Source of the DNA: JAKEGN01 sp964465665
GTDB taxonomy: Bacteria > Pseudomonadota > Gammaproteobacteria > Steroidobacterales > Woeseiaceae
Assembly (NCBI GenBank): GCA_964465665.1
Contig: CAYXKM010000307.1
Coordinates: forward strand, 1 to 5,503
Direction: 5' to 3'
DNA: 5,503 nucleotides
Each line of letters opens with the position of its first letter. Positions within the stretch are counted from its first letter, which is position 1. Both the position numbers and the translations under genes were made by a program. Below are positions 4,752 to 5,503 of this stretch, piece by piece. Below the pieces are notes generated by a model, which saw nothing but the letters and a program-made list of their open reading frames with translations, searched no databases and was not told the DNA's origin.

Positions 4752-5503
4752 GCGATTCGATCTGGCAGTTCACGAGCGTTGCCCGTGATGGCGGTTTTCG
4801 CGCGGTACGCCGAACGGCAGGCGCGTTCCTGCTGGCGATCATCGTCGTTGCCTGCGGCAAGGGAGAAGTCGATGCCGGCGGGAACGAAGCAGAGCAGGCG
4901 GCGGGCGTCGCCGCAGTCGATGGCGCCAGGATCGAGGCGGCCGACAGCGAACCCGGCAACTGGCTGACGCACGGACGGACTTATGACGAGCAGCGTTTCA
5001 GCCCTCTCACGGATATCAACGCAGAGAATGCGGCGAAGCTCGGGCTTGCCTGGTACTACGACCTCGACACGAAGCGCGGACAGGAGGCGACGCCGATCGT
5101 CGTCGACGGTCAGATGTTCGTCAGCACCGCGTGGAGCAAGGTCAAGGCTCTTGATGCCGCAACCGGTAAACTGTTGTGGGCCTACGACCCGCAGGTGCCG
5201 GGCGAAAAAGCGGTCGATGTCTGCTGCGATGTGGTCAATCGCGGCGTTGCCGTGTGGAAAGGGCGCGTGTACGTCGGCACGCTCGATGGCCGCCTGGTGG
5301 CACTGGATGCCGCCAACGGCAGCCCGGTCTGGTCGGTGCAGACGACGGATCCCGCGTTGCCATACAGCATCACCGGCGCGCCGCGCGTTTTCAACGACAA
5401 GGTCGTGATCGGCAACGGCGGCGCGGAATTCGGCGTGCGCGGTTATGTCTCTGCCTACGATGCGAGCACGGGTGATCTCGCATGGCGTTTTCACACCGTT
5501 CCC
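4748..5503 (+). CDS. PQQ-dependent alcohol dehydrogenase (methanol/ethanol family), N-terminal part, predicted lipoprotein
   Basis: The frame is open from ATG 4748 to the window end, giving 252 codons of a protein family usually near 600 residues or more. The start overlaps the TetR stop as ATGA. Residues 19-36 form a lipoprotein signal: arginines at 18, 21 and 22, a hydrophobic stretch, then VVAC with Cys36 as the lipidated residue. A polar linker leads to the mature domain at NWLTHGRTYDEQRFSPL (71-87). Propeller repeats with the tryptophan-docking pattern follow: ALDAATGKLLW, ALDAANGSPVW and AYDASTGDLAW. The vicinal disulfide Cys159-Cys160, which lies over PQQ, is present. Glu227 in GGAEFGVRG matches the calcium-binding Glu177 of methanol dehydrogenase. 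The enzyme should oxidise alcohols in the periplasm. The catalytic Asp, the lanthanide/calcium marker residue and any C-terminal cytochrome lie beyond the window. The substrate is unknown, but the neighbours suggest a lignin-derived alcohol. Confidence 0.9.
   Translation, partial: MSDSIWQFTSVARDGGFRAVRRTAGAFLLAIIVVACGKGEVDAGGNEAEQAAGVAAVDGARIEAADSEPGNWLTHGRTYDEQRFSPLTDINAENAAKLGLAWYYDLDTKRGQEATPIVVDGQMFVSTAWSKVKALDAATGKLLWAYDPQVPGEKAVDVCCDVVNRGVAVWKGRVYVGTLDGRLVALDAANGSPVWSVQTTDPALPYSITGAPRVFNDKVVIGNGGAEFGVRGYVSAYDASTGDLAWRFHTVP

Noticed and set aside
4616..5494. Minus-strand ORF (292 codons) across the TetR and dehydrogenase genes
   Set aside because: It shows no family features, while the + strand frame encodes clear quinoprotein motifs throughout.

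Overview
The window reads as part of a high-GC genome of a Pseudomonadota bacterium, perhaps a gammaproteobacterium. This rests on gene content (AraC and TetR regulators, a PQQ dehydrogenase, a LigW-type decarboxylase), on the GC-rich codon usage, and on a palindrome resembling REP/RAYT-associated repeats. No taxonomic marker gene is present, so the assignment is inference. The genes look like a catabolic locus for lignin-derived aromatic dimers.

Layout. Positions 1-125 hold the last 41 codons of a lignostilbene-dioxygenase-like gene on the + strand. A long near-perfect hairpin follows at 140-215. A complete gene of the same family (299-1732, minus strand) converges on it. The 3' ends of the two genes form a large inverted repeat (1-134 against 290-423), with 103 bp identical and then a sharply diverged tail. 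An AraC-family regulator (1743-2720, minus) lies 10 bp upstream of the complete dioxygenase gene, so the two form one operon. A divergent control region (2721-3033) has a good sigma70-type promoter facing right, an overlapping extended -10 facing left, a cluster of GTCAACCG / GGCAACC half-sites and a possible 28-codon leader ORF. The rightward operon holds a LigW-like decarboxylase of the amidohydrolase superfamily (3034-4068, GTG start), a TetR regulator (4122-4751), and, overlapping it by the 4 bp ATGA, the N-terminal half of a lipoprotein-type PQQ-dependent alcohol dehydrogenase (4748 to the window end).

How the parts may work together. The complete dioxygenase keeps the four iron-binding histidines and also the Phe/Tyr/Lys residues reported to bind the 4-hydroxystilbene substrate in LsdA, so stilbene cleavage is more likely than carotenoid cleavage. 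In Sphingobium SYK-6, phenylcoumaran (beta-5) dimers become stilbenes that Lsd enzymes split into vanillin and 5-formylferulate. The latter ends as 5-carboxyvanillate, which LigW decarboxylates to vanillate. A periplasmic PQQ dehydrogenase could oxidise the side-chain alcohol first. Finding an Lsd-type enzyme, a LigW-type enzyme and a PQQ alcohol dehydrogenase around one divergent promoter suggests a compact version of this route. The linking steps are not in the window and the substrates are inferred from family resemblance.
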